This document shows positions 62,847-64,000 of a stretch of 64,000 nucleotides of DNA, piece after piece. The stretch covers positions 1,612,001-1,676,000 of the forward strand of contig JAPWFG010000015.1 in assembly GCA_028015205.1 (NCBI GenBank), written 5' to 3'. Every line of letters begins with the position of its first letter. The first letter of the stretch is position 1. The position numbers and the translations under genes are program-made. This DNA is from Mytilisepta virgata (Eukaryota; Mollusca; Bivalvia; Mytilida; Mytilidae). The notes under the pieces are model-generated. The model did not search any database, was not told the origin of the DNA, and worked only from the letters and a program-made list of their open reading frames with translations.

Positions 62847-64000
62847 TTAAAAGGTCATTTGTGCCTAGCACAAATGATAAGGTCTTTCCTTTTCACGTGT
62901 CCAGTTTTGTAATAAAGAGGCCCTAGCCCTCTATTTTTGGCAAGGGGCGTAACTCTTGGGAAATAAATAAAATAGACAAAAAAAAAAAAAAAAAAAAAGG
63001 CCCGTCCCGTCTTCAGTAAAGAGATATTGCTACTTCTATTTTCTCTTGAAATCATTTAAATTTTTAATATATTGTTCCAAATAATAATTGTCAAAAGAAA
63101 AATAAAAGAAAGAAAAAAAATGAAGTAGCAATATCTCTTTTTCTGAAGGCGGGACGGGCCTTTTTTGTTTTTGTTTATTTGTTTGTTTGTTTGTTTGTTT
63201 GTTTGTTTGTTTGTTCGTTTGTTTATTAATTATTTTTTTTATTTGTAGGTAGCTAGTTTTCCATGGATTGCTGAATACAAGTAGGGGGGGGGGGCATTGT
63301 ATTTTTATTTCTCTAGATACACAAGTGACAGTAAAAGTACATTTCTACTATAATGTTTACTTCTGTTGATGACGTTGTGTAAGTCACGTGACGTCCATTT
63401 ATATATGTCTGGACTTAGTTTATTTCTTTCTTTTCGAGAGGGGACGTCGTCGGGTGAACATGGCACAGGATAATGCATTTTGCTGTTTGATGTGGAAATA
63501 GTCATAAATAGAAAACGGAGTGTACGTGTACACATTTACTTATGTCAGAATGAAGATTCATGTAGAAATTTGATGTCACGGTTTATTTATTTCGATTTCC
63601 GGTGCCATTTCAGCATGTTCAGCAGACGACATCTCCGTGAATAAATTACTGTTAATTTGACGCGAAATTTTGACATTCGGATGCAATAAATTGGTAACAT
63701 TTGGACGAATATTGTGTTTTCTGGCGGAAAATAGCTTTTTATTACTGCACTGCGCGAACGCTATTTTCAGGAAATTGGTTGGAGTTAGCGTCATAATTTT
63801 TTCTCATTAACGAAGCCCTGGATATCCCCTAGCTGTCTACATGTACTTTATATTCATTTACATGTAAATTCAGTCAAATCGAAAGGGTAAGGGGGGGGGG
63901 GGGGGGCTGGGCTGGCTGTATTTACATATTAAAAGGTCATTTGTGCTAAAAGTTGAGGTAATTCTAGAAGTACTATAAAATACCAAAATGCTACATCAAA
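62847..64000. repeat. 2307-bp tandem repeat unit, copy 2 (cut by the window edge)
   Basis: It matches copy 1 at a constant offset of 2307 over about 1080 bases; the only length change I noticed is a G-run with one more G (near 63891), and the match goes on to the last base. The array may continue beyond the window. Confidence 0.93.

Noticed and set aside
60548..63794. Pairs of identical minus-strand frames at 60.5-61.5 and 62.9-63.8 kb
   Set aside because: They are identical because the DNA is duplicated; none shows a domain, and one is mostly a Phe run from the A tract.

Overview
The window reads as nuclear DNA of an invertebrate animal. It is AT-rich, its genes are split by GT/AG introns, and it is crowded with dispersed repeats, inverted-repeat elements, minisatellites and retroelement remains. 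The gene set (cytosolic sulfotransferase, secreted PAN-like/C-type lectin genes, a phage-type lysozyme with introns, a claudin-like gene) and the repeat style suggest a bivalve mollusc, perhaps a mussel. That assignment is inference; no single marker proves it.

Layout. (1) 1-4653, + strand: the last three coding exons of a cytosolic sulfotransferase. (2) 5.8-31.8 kb, + strand: a cluster of PAN-like plus C-type lectin (CTLD) genes. It has three related first exons (5934, 16084, 24531), each with a signal peptide and a six-cysteine domain, but only two sets of the three CTLD exons. The 16084-22950 gene is intact (214 aa predicted). The 24531-31762 gene has a broken last exon. The 5934 exon has no visible partner of its own. 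A DIRS-type tyrosine-recombinase retroelement lies antisense inside the first intron of the intact gene. (3) 38.7-47.0 kb, + strand: a five-exon phage-type (GH24-like) lysozyme gene without a signal peptide. Its introns hold a degenerate Mutator-like (MULE) transposon with terminal inverted repeats and minisatellite ends, a LINE fragment, and a tRNA-headed SINE. One base appears to be missing at the end of exon 4. (4) 47-56 kb: no host gene seen; a 58-bp and a 35-bp minisatellite, a decayed LINE 3' end and several repeat families. (5) 56.1-58.3 kb, - strand: a complete three-exon claudin-like four-transmembrane gene. (6) 58.9-64.0 kb: tRNA-like/SINE sequence, then a nearly identical 2.3-kb unit repeated in tandem up to the window edge.

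Several of the genes suit a role at the animal's surface or in immunity: secreted lectins, a bacterial-wall hydrolase, a membrane/junction protein. They are separate transcription units and nothing shows that they act together. Exon borders were set by reading frame, splice dinucleotides and phase; no transcript evidence was available. Most other short open frames fall in repeats and were not called.
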